Shown: positions 34,958 through 44,579, numbered from the stretch's first letter. The stretch is 64,000 nucleotides of DNA from Candidatus Propionivibrio dominans (GCA_016709335.1 JADJNC010000018.1:24037-88036); one strand, 5' to 3'. Made by a program: numbers and translations. Notes: a model not told the origin generated them from the letters alone.

Positions 34958-36232
34958 TCAGGCGATGGCCGCCAGATCCAGTTCCCGGTGTTCGATCCGG
35001 CCGGTCAAATGACGGGCCAGGCTTTCGCCCAGATTGCGGCATTGCTCGAGTTCGTCGGCGTCCGGCACCAACTTCAGGCGCAGTCCTTCGACCGGCACGC
35101 GCAGTTTCAGCCCGCGCAGGCGGTCCTCGATCAGGCGCACTGCCTCGCCGCTCCAGCCGTAAGAGCCGAAAGCTGCACCCAGCTTGCCCTTGATGTTGAC
35201 GCTGGTCAGCGAGGAGAGCAGATCCCAGATCGGCTTGACGGCATCGCCGTTGATCGTCGGGCTGCCGAAGGCGAGGCCGTCGGCCTCCTCGATCAGGTCG
35301 GTGAAGATATCGGCATCGCCGCCTTCAAGGTCGTAGAGCGAGACGCGTACGCCGGGGATGCTTTCGGCACCGGCGGCGAGGGCTTCGGCCATGCGCCGCG
35401 TATTTCCATAGGCCGAGAGGTAAAAGACGAGCAGCGTCTTTTCGCTGCGCGCTTCGTTGAACAGGCGCGGCGTGGCCAGTTCGCGGTAACGCCGCAAATA
35501 ATCACGCGGCATGTGGCGCAGGATGGGGCCGTGCGCCGGGGCGATCAGCCTGATGTCGAGCGGTTCGATCAGCGCCACTGCATCTAGCACGTACTCGCGG
35601 AAGGGCCGCATGATATGGGTGTAGTAATACTCGAACGAGAAGCGGAAATCGCCGACGCGGTCGTTGAACAGGCGCGCATCGCAGAAATGGCAGCCGAAAA
35701 TGTCGCCGGTAAACAGGATGCCGTCTTCTTCGAGATAGGTGCACTGGGTATCCGGCCAGTGCAGGTAGGGCGTGTGCAGGAAGCGCAGCGTGCGCCCGCC
35801 GAGATCGACGGTGTCGTCGGTGGTGACCGGCGTGTATTCCGGCGGCTTCTCGCCACTGGGCTTGAGCAGCGCCTTGAGCATCATCTGGGCGCGGGTGGAC
35901 AGATAGACGCGGGCCTGTGGCGCACGGCGCAACAGTTCGGGCAGGGCGCCGCTGTGGTCCGGCTCCAGATGGTTGAGCACGATGGTGGTGATTTCCTCGT
36001 AGCGCGCGACCGATTCGAGGCGCCGGAAAAAATCGTCGGCGAAGCCTCCCTCCTTGACCGTGTCGATTACCGCCACGCCGTTTTCGCCGCGCACCACATA
36101 GGCGTTGTAGCTGGTGCCGTTGGCCGTTTTCAGGATGATGTCAAAGCTGCGCAGATGCGGGTCGAGGGCGCCCACCCAATGGACGCCCGGGGCGACTTCC
36201 ACGGCCAGATCAGTGAGCGCCGCAACGGCCAT
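34958..36232 (-). CDS. Flavodiiron protein (A-type flavoprotein)
   Basis: 424 residues from the ATG at 36232 (AGGA about ten bases upstream; an ATG at 36247 is possible), overlapping the nifO-like gene. The N-terminal metallo-beta-lactamase-like domain has diiron ligands in LNHLEPDHSGAL, FTGDIFGCHFCD and PAHGPIL. A C-terminal flavodoxin domain with YLSAYGNTRRMAEAL and FGSPTINGDAVKPIW binds FMN. The family reduces O2 to water or NO to N2O in the cytoplasm. Its place in a nif operon with ferredoxins suggests oxygen scavenging for nitrogenase. Confidence 0.9.
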   Translation of the reverse strand: MAVAALTDLAVEVAPGVHWVGALDPHLRSFDIILKTANGTSYNAYVVRGENGVAVIDTVKEGGFADDFFRRLESVARYEEITTIVLNHLEPDHSGALPELLRRAPQARVYLSTRAQMMLKALLKPSGEKPPEYTPVTTDDTVDLGGRTLRFLHTPYLHWPDTQCTYLEEDGILFTGDIFGCHFCDARLFNDRVGDFRFSFEYYYTHIMRPFREYVLDAVALIEPLDIRLIAPAHGPILRHMPRDYLRRYRELATPRLFNEARSEKTLLVFYLSAYGNTRRMAEALAAGAESIPGVRVSLYDLEGGDADIFTDLIEEADGLAFGSPTINGDAVKPIWDLLSSLTSVNIKGKLGAAFGSYGWSGEAVRLIEDRLRGLKLRVPVEGLRLKLVPDADELEQCRNLGESLARHLTGRIEHRELDLAAIA

Positions 36233-36722
36233 GGCGGCTTTCCTCATCCTTGTCGGCCGGTTTTTCGTATGCCGCGCGACCACAACTGTCGTGGCCTTCG
36301 GCGCCATGCGCGCAAGCTTCGCCGTCGCCATCCGGCAAGGCCACATTGTTCAGACCGATCCAGGCGTCGACGGCGGCATAATCAAAACCGACACGCCGCT
36401 CGATCCGGGTTCCCCTTTCGGTTACCTTTTCGACTTCCATCAGCGGACGGCGGATGAGCAGGGGGTTGTCGAGCAGCAGATGCAGCACCTCCTCGAAACC
36501 GAGGTTTTCCGGAACGATGTCGCCGGATTTTAGCGCGGGTGCATTGCGGTTGAACCACTCGCCGATCTCCAGCTTGCCGATGAAAGCCAGCAGCCGGTCG
36601 GCCGACCAGGTCTCGGTTTTCAGATTTCTGGCCCGAACGGTGTGGCCGGCAGCGGCAAGCAGCTTCTTCTGGCGAAGATTGCCCTGGCAGCCCGGCTTTT
36701 CATAGAAGGTCACGATGGCCAT
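36210..36722 (-). CDS. NifO-like (ArsC/Spx-family) nitrogenase-associated protein
   Basis: 170 residues; thioredoxin-fold ArsC-like start FYEKPGCQGNLRQKKLLAAAGH with a single Cys, then WFNRNAPALKSGDI and PLLIRRPLMEV as in arsenate-reductase-like nitrogenase-associated proteins. NifO of Azotobacter influences nitrate effects on nitrogen fixation. The C-terminus is charged and His/Cys-rich (EACAHGAEGHDSC). It overlaps the flavodiiron gene by 23 bases and starts directly at the stop of the preceding ferredoxin gene. Confidence 0.8.
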   Translation of the reverse strand: MAIVTFYEKPGCQGNLRQKKLLAAAGHTVRARNLKTETWSADRLLAFIGKLEIGEWFNRNAPALKSGDIVPENLGFEEVLHLLLDNPLLIRRPLMEVEKVTERGTRIERRVGFDYAAVDAWIGLNNVALPDGDGEACAHGAEGHDSCGRAAYEKPADKDEESRHGRCGAH

Positions 36723-37000
36723 CAGGCGGCCGCCTTGTACAGTCCCAGCTCAATCAGCTTCTCAAGCGGAATGCCGGTCAGCGAACCGGGCGGGTTGAGC
36801 GGGTCGCCCAACTCGTTGACGATGGCACACTCGATCGGGCAGATGGCGGCACATTGCGGGTCGGCATACTCACCCAGGCACTCCGTGCACTTTGCTTCAT
36901 CGATGAGAAAATGCGGCGTGTCCGCGTAGATCGCCTCGTTCGGGCAAACCTCGACGCAGGCACAGCAATTGACACAGGCATGGACAATCTGCAGGGCCAT
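36722..37000 (-). CDS. fdxN: 2[4Fe-4S] ferredoxin (FdxN-type) downstream of nifB
   Basis: 92 residues from the ATG at 37000, one base after the nifB stop (TGAAATG), a coupling that decides the start. Two cluster motifs are seen: CVNCCACVEVCP, and CTECLGEYADPQCAAICP with an insertion. Ferredoxins in this position feed electrons to NifB or nitrogenase. A C-terminal tail (PLNPPGSLTGIPLEKLIELG) is longer than in clostridial-type ferredoxins. Confidence 0.9.
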   Translation of the reverse strand: MALQIVHACVNCCACVEVCPNEAIYADTPHFLIDEAKCTECLGEYADPQCAAICPIECAIVNELGDPLNPPGSLTGIPLEKLIELGLYKAAA

Positions 37001-37001
37001 T

Positions 37002-38576
37002 TCACGCCGCCTTTCTGGAAGAGGCCGACTCTGCGGGTTTGTCAGCGAGTTTTCCGGCACTCCCCATTTCCTTGTACACCGCCAGTACCGCGTCCTCGAT
37101 CGGCTCCATCGCATGTTCGCCGTTCGGCTGGATGCCGCTGGCTTCGAGCTTGCCCCAGGGTTCGTAGCCGATCTTCGAGCACAGCACGACTTCACAGCCG
37201 GTCAGCGTGGCAATGGTTTTGTCGAGTACCGATTCCGGTTCGTCGGCAATGCTTGACGCCGACACCTCGTCGCCTTCGCCGCAGGTCTCCACACCGCTGC
37301 AGTAGAGCCCGGTCTTGCGGTGGCTGACAAAGCGCACGCCGCCGGGCGAGGCTTCGTAAATCAGGAACTCTCGCGCATGACCAAAGTGCTCGCCGACGAC
37401 GCCGTTCTTGCCGGCGACGGCCATCAGTACCGTGCGCCAGGCCGGAGAAAGGTTCTCCGGATCGTGACTGTCGCCCGACAGTGGCGGCGGCATGGCGCGC
37501 CGGGTTGCACGTTGCTGATCGAGTTGATCGATGATCGCGTCGTGCACTTCCTTGCGCCGGACCATGGCGGCGGCATAGTCGATGTCGTCGAGCGAGAGCT
37601 GGTCGATCTTGTCCATGGTGAATTCGGCACCGCGATCCTCACCGAGCAGGCCGACGGCATCGGCACGGCACTGCCGGCAGTGGCGCATCATCGCCATGTC
37701 ACCGGAACAGTCATCCTGCAGTTCCTGCAATTGCTCGGAGCTCGGGCTGGCTTGCCCCATCAGGCCGTAGTAGGTGCCGTGCTCGGCTTCGGCGATCAGC
37801 GGCATGACATTGTGCAGGAAGGCACCTTTGGCCTTGACCACCCTGGAGACTTCCTTGAGGTGCCGATCATTGACGCCGGGGATCAGCACCGAATTGACCT
37901 TGACCAGGATACCGCGTGCGGTCAGCATCTCCAGCCCCTTCTGCTGCTGTTCGATGAGGATTCTTGCGCACTCGACACCGCGAATGCGCTTGTTCTCCCA
38001 GAAAATCCACGGGTAGATTTTGGCGCCGATTTCCGGGTCGATGCAGTTGATGGTGATGGTCACGTGGTCGATGTTGTATTTTGCGATCTCGTCGGCGTAC
38101 TGCGGCAGGTTGAGGCCATTGGTCGACACGCAGAGCTTGATGTCCGGGGCGCGCTCCGCAAGTTGCCGGAAGGTCTCGAAGGTGCGGCCCGGATTGGCCA
38201 GCGGGTCGCCCGGCCCGGCAATGCCGAGCACCGTCATCTGCGGTATTTTGGCGGCGACGGCGAGCACTTTCTTGATCGCCTGATCCGGCGACAGCACTTC
38301 GGAAACGACGCCAGGCCGCGACTCATTGGCGCAGTCATATTTACGATTGCAGTAATTGCACTGGATGTTGCACGCCGGAGCAACAGCCACGTGCATGCGG
38401 GCGAAGTAATGGTGCGCTTCTTCCGAATAACAGGGGTGGTCCTGAACCTTGGCGCGGATATGATCGGGCAGATGGCCCAGCGCATCCGGCGCGGTGCCGC
38501 AACCGCTGGACGAACACCCGCCGCCGCTGGGAGTAAGTGGAGTGGGCGGAGTGTTGCTGATAACGGGTAGATCCAC
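37002..38576 (-). CDS. nifB: NifB, radical SAM FeMo-cofactor precursor (NifB-co) synthase
   Basis: 524 residues with GTG at 38576 as start, because GGAG lies about nine bases upstream; an upstream TTG at 38615 falls inside the sigma54 promoter. The radical SAM motif CNIQCNYCNRKYDC and GIAGPGDPLANP are in the first half. The C-terminal third is a NifX-like domain (GVVGEHFGHAREFLIYE). It makes the 8Fe-9S-C core of FeMo-co. First gene of an eight-gene operon ending with draG. Confidence 0.95.
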   Translation of the reverse strand: MDLPVISNTPPTPLTPSGGGCSSSGCGTAPDALGHLPDHIRAKVQDHPCYSEEAHHYFARMHVAVAPACNIQCNYCNRKYDCANESRPGVVSEVLSPDQAIKKVLAVAAKIPQMTVLGIAGPGDPLANPGRTFETFRQLAERAPDIKLCVSTNGLNLPQYADEIAKYNIDHVTITINCIDPEIGAKIYPWIFWENKRIRGVECARILIEQQQKGLEMLTARGILVKVNSVLIPGVNDRHLKEVSRVVKAKGAFLHNVMPLIAEAEHGTYYGLMGQASPSSEQLQELQDDCSGDMAMMRHCRQCRADAVGLLGEDRGAEFTMDKIDQLSLDDIDYAAAMVRRKEVHDAIIDQLDQQRATRRAMPPPLSGDSHDPENLSPAWRTVLMAVAGKNGVVGEHFGHAREFLIYEASPGGVRFVSHRKTGLYCSGVETCGEGDEVSASSIADEPESVLDKTIATLTGCEVVLCSKIGYEPWGKLEASGIQPNGEHAMEPIEDAVLAVYKEMGSAGKLADKPAESASSRKAA

Positions 38577-38610
38577 GATGAAGGCTCCTCGATTGCTGTC
38601 CCTGTCTTTC

Positions 38611-38705
38611 AGCAATCGCTGTGCCAGTGGATAAACTGTTTTTAAAACAGGGGATTAAACAATCGTGCTGGCCCTGCCTGTCGTCGCTTTGTCGCAAAAC
38701 TGACA
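38611..38705 (-). promoter_or_regulatory. Sigma54 promoter (38611-38626) and NifA site (38690-38705) of the nifB operon
   Basis: Minus-strand TGGCACAGCGATTGCT at 38611-38626 fits the -24/-12 consensus with exact GG-N10-GC spacing. The TGT-N10-ACA site at 38690-38705 reads TGTCGCAAAACTGACA on the plus strand and lies 64 bases upstream. The -12 box is about 36 bases from the GTG start, giving a short leader. Confidence 0.9.
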
Positions 38706-38751
38706 GGCCGCCTGTTGGCATTTCAATTCCTGGGGAAACGCTAAATAAGCC

Positions 38752-38820
38752 GTCACACCGGCGTAAGCCGGTGTCCAGTGCCTTGAATTTTCTGGATTCC
38801 GGGTCAAGCCCGGAATGACC
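38752..38820. repeat. REP-like hairpins, family C, copy 4
   Basis: CACACCGGCGTAAGCCGGTGTCC followed by TGGATTCCGGGTCAAGCCCGGAATGACC: two adjacent hairpins between the nifB NifA site and the MITE copy 2. Confidence 0.75.
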
Positions 38821-38891
38821 GTGAAGCCTGGCCTCGGGCCACGGAATTTCAATGTGATAGCGCGAGAAATAATTTACCTGGCAGAATTGAT

Positions 38892-39067
38892 CCTTGAAAC
38901 TGCAGTTGAGCGCGTCAAATTGGCCCCAGCACCGAGTTTGGCGAGGGTTTGGCCCTCACCCCATCCCTCTCCCGCGGGAGAGGGGGTTTGCACCCTTCTC
39001 CCTGCGGGAGAAGGGCCGGGGATGAGGGCCTACGATATTGGCATTACGCACAACTGCGTTTTTTAGG
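38892..39067 (+). mobile_element. MITE-like element, copy 2 (176 bp, target duplication TTGAT)
   Basis: Begins CCTTGAAACTGCAGTTGAGC and ends ACAACTGCGTTTTTTAGG, with the same nested palindromic interior as the other copies. Flanks 38887-38891 and 39068-39072 are both TTGAT. It lies between the 3' end of nifF and the nifB control region, where its stem could act as a transcriptional insulator. Confidence 0.9.
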
Positions 39068-39090
39068 TTGATGCTTCAATTCTCACGGGT

Positions 39091-39630
39091 TCAAGTTGAT
39101 GGCAGCAGTTCGGCCTGGATTTGTGTCAGCCAGGTGTCCAGTCGCTCTTCCGTTAACAGGGGCTGGTTGATCTGGTCAAGCGCCAGACCGAGAAAATGAT
39201 CGCCGTCTACCGAGCGTGAGGCGGTGAATTCGTAGCCGGTGCTCGGCCAGCGACCAACCACGCGCGCACCGCCAGCCCGCAGCGCGGCGTGGATCAGGCC
39301 GATTGCGTCGACAAACTCGTTCGGGTATTTTTTCTGGTCGCCGAGTCCGTAAATCGCTACGGTCTTGCCGGTGAGGTCGGCGCCTTCGAGTTGCGGCAGG
39401 AATTCCTCCCAACTCGGCTGGCTGAGGCCGACCGAGAGTCCCGGCAGTTCACCTTCGCCGAGGGTCGGGCTGCCGAGAATCAGCGCGTCATGGGCGAGGA
39501 AATCAGCCAGCGTGGTGCGCCCGATATTGACCGGTGCCGCCGCTGCCGCGCCCAGTTTTTTCGCGATCTGCTTGGCGATCAGCCGCGTCCGGCCGGTTTC
39601 GGTGCCGAAAAAAATGCCGATTCTGGCCAT
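39091..39630 (-). CDS. nifF: Flavodoxin NifF
   Basis: 179 residues. The FMN-binding loop GTETGRTRLIAKQI is at the N-terminus, with the later LGSPTLGEGELPG and GLGDQKKYPNEFVDA motifs of long-chain flavodoxins. It delivers low-potential electrons to NifH. It is downstream of the nifZ-like gene and shares its NifA/sigma54 promoter at 40090. Confidence 0.9.
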   Translation of the reverse strand: MARIGIFFGTETGRTRLIAKQIAKKLGAAAAAPVNIGRTTLADFLAHDALILGSPTLGEGELPGLSVGLSQPSWEEFLPQLEGADLTGKTVAIYGLGDQKKYPNEFVDAIGLIHAALRAGGARVVGRWPSTGYEFTASRSVDGDHFLGLALDQINQPLLTEERLDTWLTQIQAELLPST

Positions 39631-39642
39631 TTCATTGCCTTG

Positions 39643-39921
39643 CTAGGCCGTGACAGGCTGTATCTGCGTCAACTCGTCCGGCAAACAGCCGACCGGGTCA
39701 CCGAGCAGCTTGTCCGGGCCGCTTTCAAACTGCACCAGATAGATTTCCTTGCTTTTGTCCAGCTCGGCGACGCCAAAATGCACGACGACACCACGCGCGC
39801 CAAGCGGGGCAATCAAGCCTTCAGCATCCTCGACACCGGGCATCCCGCCATCGTTGAAAATGTCTTCGGCGGCATAGACCATATCGCCGATTGCGTATTG
39901 AATATTTGGAATGGCTGGCAT
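39643..39921 (-). CDS. Single-domain NifZ-like protein next to nifF
   Basis: 92 residues from the ATG at 39921 (weak GAAAG site); longer frames are open upstream but lack family resemblance. GDMVYAAEDIFNDGGMPGVED and IAPLGARGVVVHFGVAEL follow the NifZ pattern seen at 14169, which has two such units. It ends 12 bases before nifF. Role in nitrogenase maturation is inferred. Confidence 0.75.
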   Translation of the reverse strand: MPAIPNIQYAIGDMVYAAEDIFNDGGMPGVEDAEGLIAPLGARGVVVHFGVAELDKSKEIYLVQFESGPDKLLGDPVGCLPDELTQIQPVTA

Positions 39922-40089
39922 GATTTCAGACTTTCTGTCGGGGCAAGGGGGCAGGAGCTGCACGGTTTCCGGAAGCCGGTAAGCGCAAGCTGACGAGAGG
40001 GTATTTATCGGGTTGGGACACGCAATTCTCCTTGTTGATGACAATTCCTTCGCCGGTGCAAAAAACAGCTCGGCGTTCCAGTTCACCAA

Positions 40090-40164
40090 CGCAAGGGGAA
40101 TGCCAGGAGATAAAAGCATAAATTCAATGGGTTGCGTATTTTATGCCTTGTCAGGTTTGCGACA
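40090..40164 (-). promoter_or_regulatory. Sigma54 promoter (40090-40105) and NifA site (40149-40164) for nifZ-like and nifF
   Basis: Minus-strand TGGCATTCCCCTTGCG at 40090-40105 has the exact GG-N10-GC spacing. TGTCAGGTTTGCGACA at 40149-40164 is a TGT-N10-ACA site 44 bases upstream. The leader to the nifZ-like start would be about 160 bases, longer than for the other nif units. Confidence 0.85.
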
Positions 40165-40314
40165 AGTCCGGTGCGGACAGTAAAGCCCATGACTTCTGTG
40201 CAGTCAGAAAATAACACCTTGCCGTGGCCAGAGCCGAGTTCGTGGCTTTCCTGTTCTGGCATTACCAGAAACCGAGCGCCCCGTTCGTAGCGTTGAAGGC
40301 GAAGAGAAAAGTTC

Positions 40315-40430
40315 GTCATTATTCCGGCCTTGACCCGGAATCCAGTTGGGCACTTCCGGGTCTGCGCCACGGGATTTGCTTCGCCCACATCCCCTTCGCT
40401 CAGTCTACGGGTCAAGCCCGTTATTACGGG
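40315..40430. repeat. REP-like hairpins, family C, copy 5
   Basis: TTCCGGCCTTGACCCGGAATCC and the distant CTACGGGTCAAGCCCGTTATTACGGG arms form an irregular inverted pair. From here to 40865 (about 430 bases) no gene or other element is apparent. Confidence 0.6.
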
Positions 40431-40865
40431 GTGTAATGCGCATCAAGTTGGCTGACTATTGGCTGGAAGTCTGGCCAATACGCGTTGTTTAAGCTTGTAT
40501 GCCGGAGAGCCAATAGATACGTAATACTTCAGGCAAATGACCTATAGATCGTTTTTCTGGCTATGAGCTCGGCCCATCGCGAACCAATGTGATAGTCCTG
40601 CGTCTTGAGCAATCCATGGTTGGCCGCATCAGAATGCCGATCGCCCGTTCCGTGCAATCCGGGCCTGGAAAATGTAATGGAATAGTCGGCACTCCAGCCA
40701 AGTTGACGGTGGGCCAGAATAGCTGGCTGGCAACTTTCGGACAGGTACAGCCGATCAAGTCTCTTTTTTTGAAGGGCTACTTCAGACTGTCAACGGTCAT
40801 TCCCCATAAATTCAAAATGGGAACCTTTCGGCCCCCATTTGTTTTGAAGCGATGAAATTGAATTA

Positions 40866-41765
40866 TTACTTTTGCTTGCGACGAGCAATCGCTCCCATCA
40901 GGCCAAGACCAACTAAGAGCATGGCGTAAGTTTCGGGTTCGGGGACGGGCGCAGGAGTAGGGAGGAAGGGTCGGCCCGAATCCGTGACAATGACATAACC
41001 GGAAACGGGTGCTCCAGTGCTGTCGAAAACACTGACACTGGAAAGAATGGCGGTGTGCAGGAAGTCCGCCGAAGCCGTGTCGCTGAAACTGGTCGGTGCC
41101 GCTGTATACCGATAGTCGTATCCCACGTTCGCTTGGACATATGAATCGATTGTGAGTTGGAATGGCGTTCCATAGATAAATGAGATCGGGCTGATCAGAT
41201 CGTAGTGTCCGTTGCTCATGATGGCGAGGGTGTAGCTATTGATGTTCGCAAGAGACGCGCTCGTCCTAGCGATAATCCCTAGGTAAGCTGAGCCAGTGGC
41301 GCTTGCGCTCCCAGTGACGTCCCATCCGAGCAGAAACGATCCCGTACTTCCATTGCTGACGCCAAACGGCGCGGGAATCGTCAAGGTTTGGTTGAACGTG
41401 CCGGTAGCAAAAGTCTGGAAAGCCTCGTAGTCATGCCCGGGGTCGTCGCGATGGGCCTGGGTCGAGGCCTGGGCGTGAAAGATCCCGTAGTCCTGGACGG
41501 CAGCAGCTGACCAGGAAAAGCCGGAGTATGAGTTAGAGAAACTCCCGTGTAGCTGGATGCGTCGCCTGCACCCGGTACGATGCTCCCGGAAGGCACGTCG
41601 GTGCCATGCCCCGTCGAGGTGAATGTTGAGTTCAGCCAGGTAAAACTGTGTGTCTGCGGTCACAGTGTACCCCCACGCGAGGGAATGGAGCGTCAAGCCG
41701 CTTACCAAGGTGCAGATCGATAGCATCCTGAGCAGTGACCATTTTACAAAAACAATTTTCTTCAT
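40866..41765 (-). CDS. Exported PEP-CTERM protein 1
   Basis: 299 residues from the ATG at 41765, chosen for GGGAGG just upstream. N-terminal signal (MLSICTLVSGLTLHSLAWG). The C-terminal sorting signal is PVPEPETYAMLLVGLGLMG followed by ARRKQK, the PEP-CTERM motif processed by exosortase and linked to exopolysaccharide/floc formation. The body is Ser/Thr/Tyr-rich beta structure with no recognised domain. A 25-residue stretch near residues 60-75 is Arg/His-rich and could reflect a local compensated frameshift. Confidence 0.8.
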   Translation of the reverse strand: MKKIVFVKWSLLRMLSICTLVSGLTLHSLAWGYTVTADTQFYLAELNIHLDGAWHRRAFREHRTGCRRRIQLHGSFSNSYSGFSWSAAAVQDYGIFHAQASTQAHRDDPGHDYEAFQTFATGTFNQTLTIPAPFGVSNGSTGSFLLGWDVTGSASATGSAYLGIIARTSASLANINSYTLAIMSNGHYDLISPISFIYGTPFQLTIDSYVQANVGYDYRYTAAPTSFSDTASADFLHTAILSSVSVFDSTGAPVSGYVIVTDSGRPFLPTPAPVPEPETYAMLLVGLGLMGAIARRKQK

Positions 41766-41853
41766 GAGACCTCCCGAAAAGGCAGTGAATTTGCAGGGTG
41801 ACAAACTTCGTTGATTCGAGGTGAATTCGGACTCAGGGCAGGTATCATCTCGG

Positions 41854-42201
41854 TCAAGCTGAATTTTCGATTTCACGTGCAGCGGGTCGGCGATGCCCCA
41901 GTGTTGAAAATGCTTCTTTTTGACCCTGCTTCTGTGCGGGAAGTTCCTTCACTGCAGATGCCAATTTATCATTGATGCATGGCCTCACCAGGGCATTAGC
42001 CTGCGGACTAACAGGTGAGGCGATGGCCAATAAATTCACGCCATATACAAGTGGGAATTTTTTCTCAATGACCGGAATCGCTGCAAACGGTCGTTCAGCC
42101 TTAACCTCGACCGGCAGCAAGGGTCGATTGTTGTCAGAAGAGTGGCGATTCCAGAAGCATAGCAGTTGGCGCATTTCGGATGATCCAGGCACAGCGCCCA
42201 A
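41854..42201 (-). other. Open frame without recognisable homology in a gene-poor gap
   Basis: 115 codons open on the minus strand with plausible but unremarkable composition; no family, no clear ribosome site. The 570-base gap 41766-42338 also contains an inverted repeat GGCCTCACC/GGTGAGGC around 41980-42020. It may be degraded coding DNA. Listed only so the gap is accounted for. Confidence 0.15.
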
Positions 42202-42338
42202 TGCGATTGAATCAATCTGCCCAGGATTCCGGGCATGCTTGCATTTGTTGACAGTCAGAAACTCGGATGAAGTTTGATTCCAGGCTCAGAATGCAAATAG
42301 CTGTTTTCTACAAGCCTTTCAGCCTTGCTCGTAGCGCA

Positions 42339-42909
42339 TCATCCCCACAGATCGCCCAGGCTGAACTCGATGGCGTCGAAGGGCGCGACGCGCACCGGGG
42401 CGTCATCCTGCAGCGACGCGATCAGCATCCAGTGACCCTGGTTCAGTTCGTAGGCTTCCAGCGTGCGCCCTCCGGATCGACCAGCCAGGCGTGGGTGACG
42501 CCGTGACTGGCGTAGAAAGGCAGCTTGACGATGCGATCCTGGCGCGCATGGACGGCGAGAGGATTTCACACACCCAGTCCGGCACGACTTCGAAGCGGTG
42601 CTCATCGGGTACCTGCGGCATGCGTTCGCGGCGCCAGCCCGCGAGCTCGGGAACCGCTACCTCGGTATCGCGCACGAAATGTACTTCCGGTTCGGGAATG
42701 ATCCACCAGCCGCCGGGGCCGTTGCGGCCAAACTGGAAGGGGCCGCCAATATCGATACTCAGGGCGCCGCCCGCGAGACCGTGGCGAGCGCTCGGCCGAG
42801 GCTGGCTATGCAGTTGGCCGTTAATGATTTCGCCGGTCATATTCTCGGGCAGCTTGCACAGTTGCTCATAGAGCGTATCGTGTTCCAGCGCTGGCAAAGC
42901 AGTCATCAA
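42339..42909 (-). pseudogene. Uma2-family (DUF820) PD-(D/E)XK-like nuclease gene with two frameshifts
   Basis: Starts at 42909. Frame 1 carries PENMTGEIINGQLHSQPRP and VPDWVCEILSPS, then continues out of frame. Between about 42470 and 42555 the homologous text RIVKLPFYASHGVTHAWLVD is in a second frame, and GRTLEAYELNQGHWM to the end (42339) is in a third. Reassembled, it is a full Uma2 protein of about 188 residues. Two independent indels make it a pseudogene. It lies directly after nifA, convergent with nothing and not part of nif function. Confidence 0.8.
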
Positions 42910-42957
42910 AGTCTCCTCTGGAGTGCTTATCTTACCGCAAGCCCCTTCCAGAAATGC

Positions 42958-44565
42958 TCAGAATTGCTTGACCTCGATGTTCAGGGTCTGGATCCGGTAG
43001 GCGATCTGGCGCGGGGTCATGCCGAGAATGCGCGCGGCCTTGGCCTGCACCCAGCCGGCCTGTTCCAGTGCAGTGATGACGCGTTCCTTTTCCGAGAGGT
43101 TCGGGTCGTCGATGTCGGCGTCCGGGTTCGGGCTGGAAACCGGGTTGAGCGCGGCTGGCGCCGCACTGCGCTGCGCTTGCGGTGCGCGGCGCTCGCGGGC
43201 ACTGGGGAAGCGGATCAGATCGACATCGATCTGGCCGTCTTCGGACAATACGGCGGCACGTTCGAGGCAGTTTTCCAGTTCGCGCACGTTGCCCGGCCAG
43301 GAGTGTGCGGCCAGGCGGCGCTGCGCCATGTCGCTCAGCGTCAGCTTGCGCTTCTGGTCGCTGCCGATCTTGCCGAGCAGATGCCGGGCGATTTCCGGGA
43401 TGTCCTCGATACGCTCGCGCAGTGGCGGCAGAAAGATCGGCATGACATTCAGCCGGTAAAAAAGGTCTTCGCGGAAATCGCCCATATCGACGGCGGTTTC
43501 AAGGTCGCGGTGGGTGGCGGCGATGAAGCGCACATCGACCTTGATCGTCCGGCTGCCGCCGACGCGCTCGAATTCGCCCTCCTGCAGGACGCGCAACAGC
43601 TTGGCCTGAAATGGCGGCGAGACATCGCCGATTTCATCGAGAAAGAGCGTGCCGCCATGCGCCTGCTCGAAACGCCCCTTGCGCGCCTCGACGGCCCCGG
43701 TAAAGGCGCCGCGTTCGTGGCCGAACAGTTCGGACTCAAGCAGGTTTTCCGGCAACGCCGCACAATTGAGCTTGATCATCGCGCTGCGCGCGCGCGGCGA
43801 GTTGTAGTGGATGGCGTTGGCGATCAACTCCTTGCCGGTGCCGGTTTCGCCGCGGATCAGCACGGTGGTGTTCCACTTGGCGACCAGTCGCGCCTGGTCG
43901 AAAACGCGGCGCATGGTCGCCGAGCGGCCGACCATGCTGTCGAAACCGAACTGGTGGCGGACGGTACGCCTGAGCAGGTCGCGTTCTTCGAGCAGCGTCG
44001 ATTTTTCCTGTTCGACTTCGAGCGACAGGCGCAGGCTCTGGCCGATCAGGTTGGCGACCATTTCGACGAACTGGGCGCGTTCTTCGAGCAGTCCATCGTC
44101 CGGCGTTCCCGGTTGAACGGCAAGAACGCCCTGCAGGTTGCTGCCGGACTTGATCGGCACGGCGATGAAGGGAAGCTCCGGCTGGTAGATGTCGAGGCGG
44201 TTGAGAAAGCGCGGCTCATCGGCGACGCGGCTGAACATCATGGTGCGCGGTTTTTCCAGCATCAGTCCGAGGACGCCTTCGCCCGGCTCGTATTGCACGT
44301 TGCTGACCGGTGACGGGTGATGCAGCAGGTGCGCCGTCAGATTGCCGGAATTCGGATCGACGATGCCGATCATGCCGCAGGTCAGTCCGGCTTCGTCGTG
44401 CAGGATGCGCAGCACGTCGCGCAGGCTTTCATTGAAGGCCAGCGAACGGCTGAGCACGCGGCTGACCGCATAGAGTGCGGCGAGCAGCAGGATATTCAGC
44501 TCGTGCGTCCGGCAAAAGCCACTGCTGGGCATCGCCTCGACCGAGTGGAGGGTGTGTTCGCGCAT
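42958..44565 (-). CDS. nifA: NifA, sigma54-dependent activator of nif genes
   Basis: 535 residues from the ATG at 44565 (a GTG at 44574 is possible), just after nifL. N-terminal GAF domain (about 30-175); AAA+ domain with GETGTGKE, the sigma54-contact loop GAFTGA, and LDEIGDV; C-terminal Fis-type helix-turn-helix ([21 protein letters not shown]). The linker (residues about 430-480) has no cysteines, so this is the NifL-controlled rather than the directly oxygen-sensing type. It should act at the five TGT-N10-ACA sites in this window. Confidence 0.95.
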   Translation of the reverse strand: MREHTLHSVEAMPSSGFCRTHELNILLLAALYAVSRVLSRSLAFNESLRDVLRILHDEAGLTCGMIGIVDPNSGNLTAHLLHHPSPVSNVQYEPGEGVLGLMLEKPRTMMFSRVADEPRFLNRLDIYQPELPFIAVPIKSGSNLQGVLAVQPGTPDDGLLEERAQFVEMVANLIGQSLRLSLEVEQEKSTLLEERDLLRRTVRHQFGFDSMVGRSATMRRVFDQARLVAKWNTTVLIRGETGTGKELIANAIHYNSPRARSAMIKLNCAALPENLLESELFGHERGAFTGAVEARKGRFEQAHGGTLFLDEIGDVSPPFQAKLLRVLQEGEFERVGGSRTIKVDVRFIAATHRDLETAVDMGDFREDLFYRLNVMPIFLPPLRERIEDIPEIARHLLGKIGSDQKRKLTLSDMAQRRLAAHSWPGNVRELENCLERAAVLSEDGQIDVDLIRFPSARERRAPQAQRSAAPAALNPVSSPNPDADIDDPNLSEKERVITALEQAGWVQAKAARILGMTPRQIAYRIQTLNIEVKQF

Positions 44566-44579
44566 GTTGGTCACGGGTC

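Noticed and set aside
41854..42277. Overlapping plus- and minus-strand frames in the PEP-CTERM/Uma2 gap
   Set aside because: Neither has a recognisable domain or translation signal; listed only at very low confidence to describe the gap.
42598..44313. 571-codon plus-strand frame opposite nifA
   Set aside because: Antisense shadow of nifA and the Uma2 remnant; no start signal or conserved motif.
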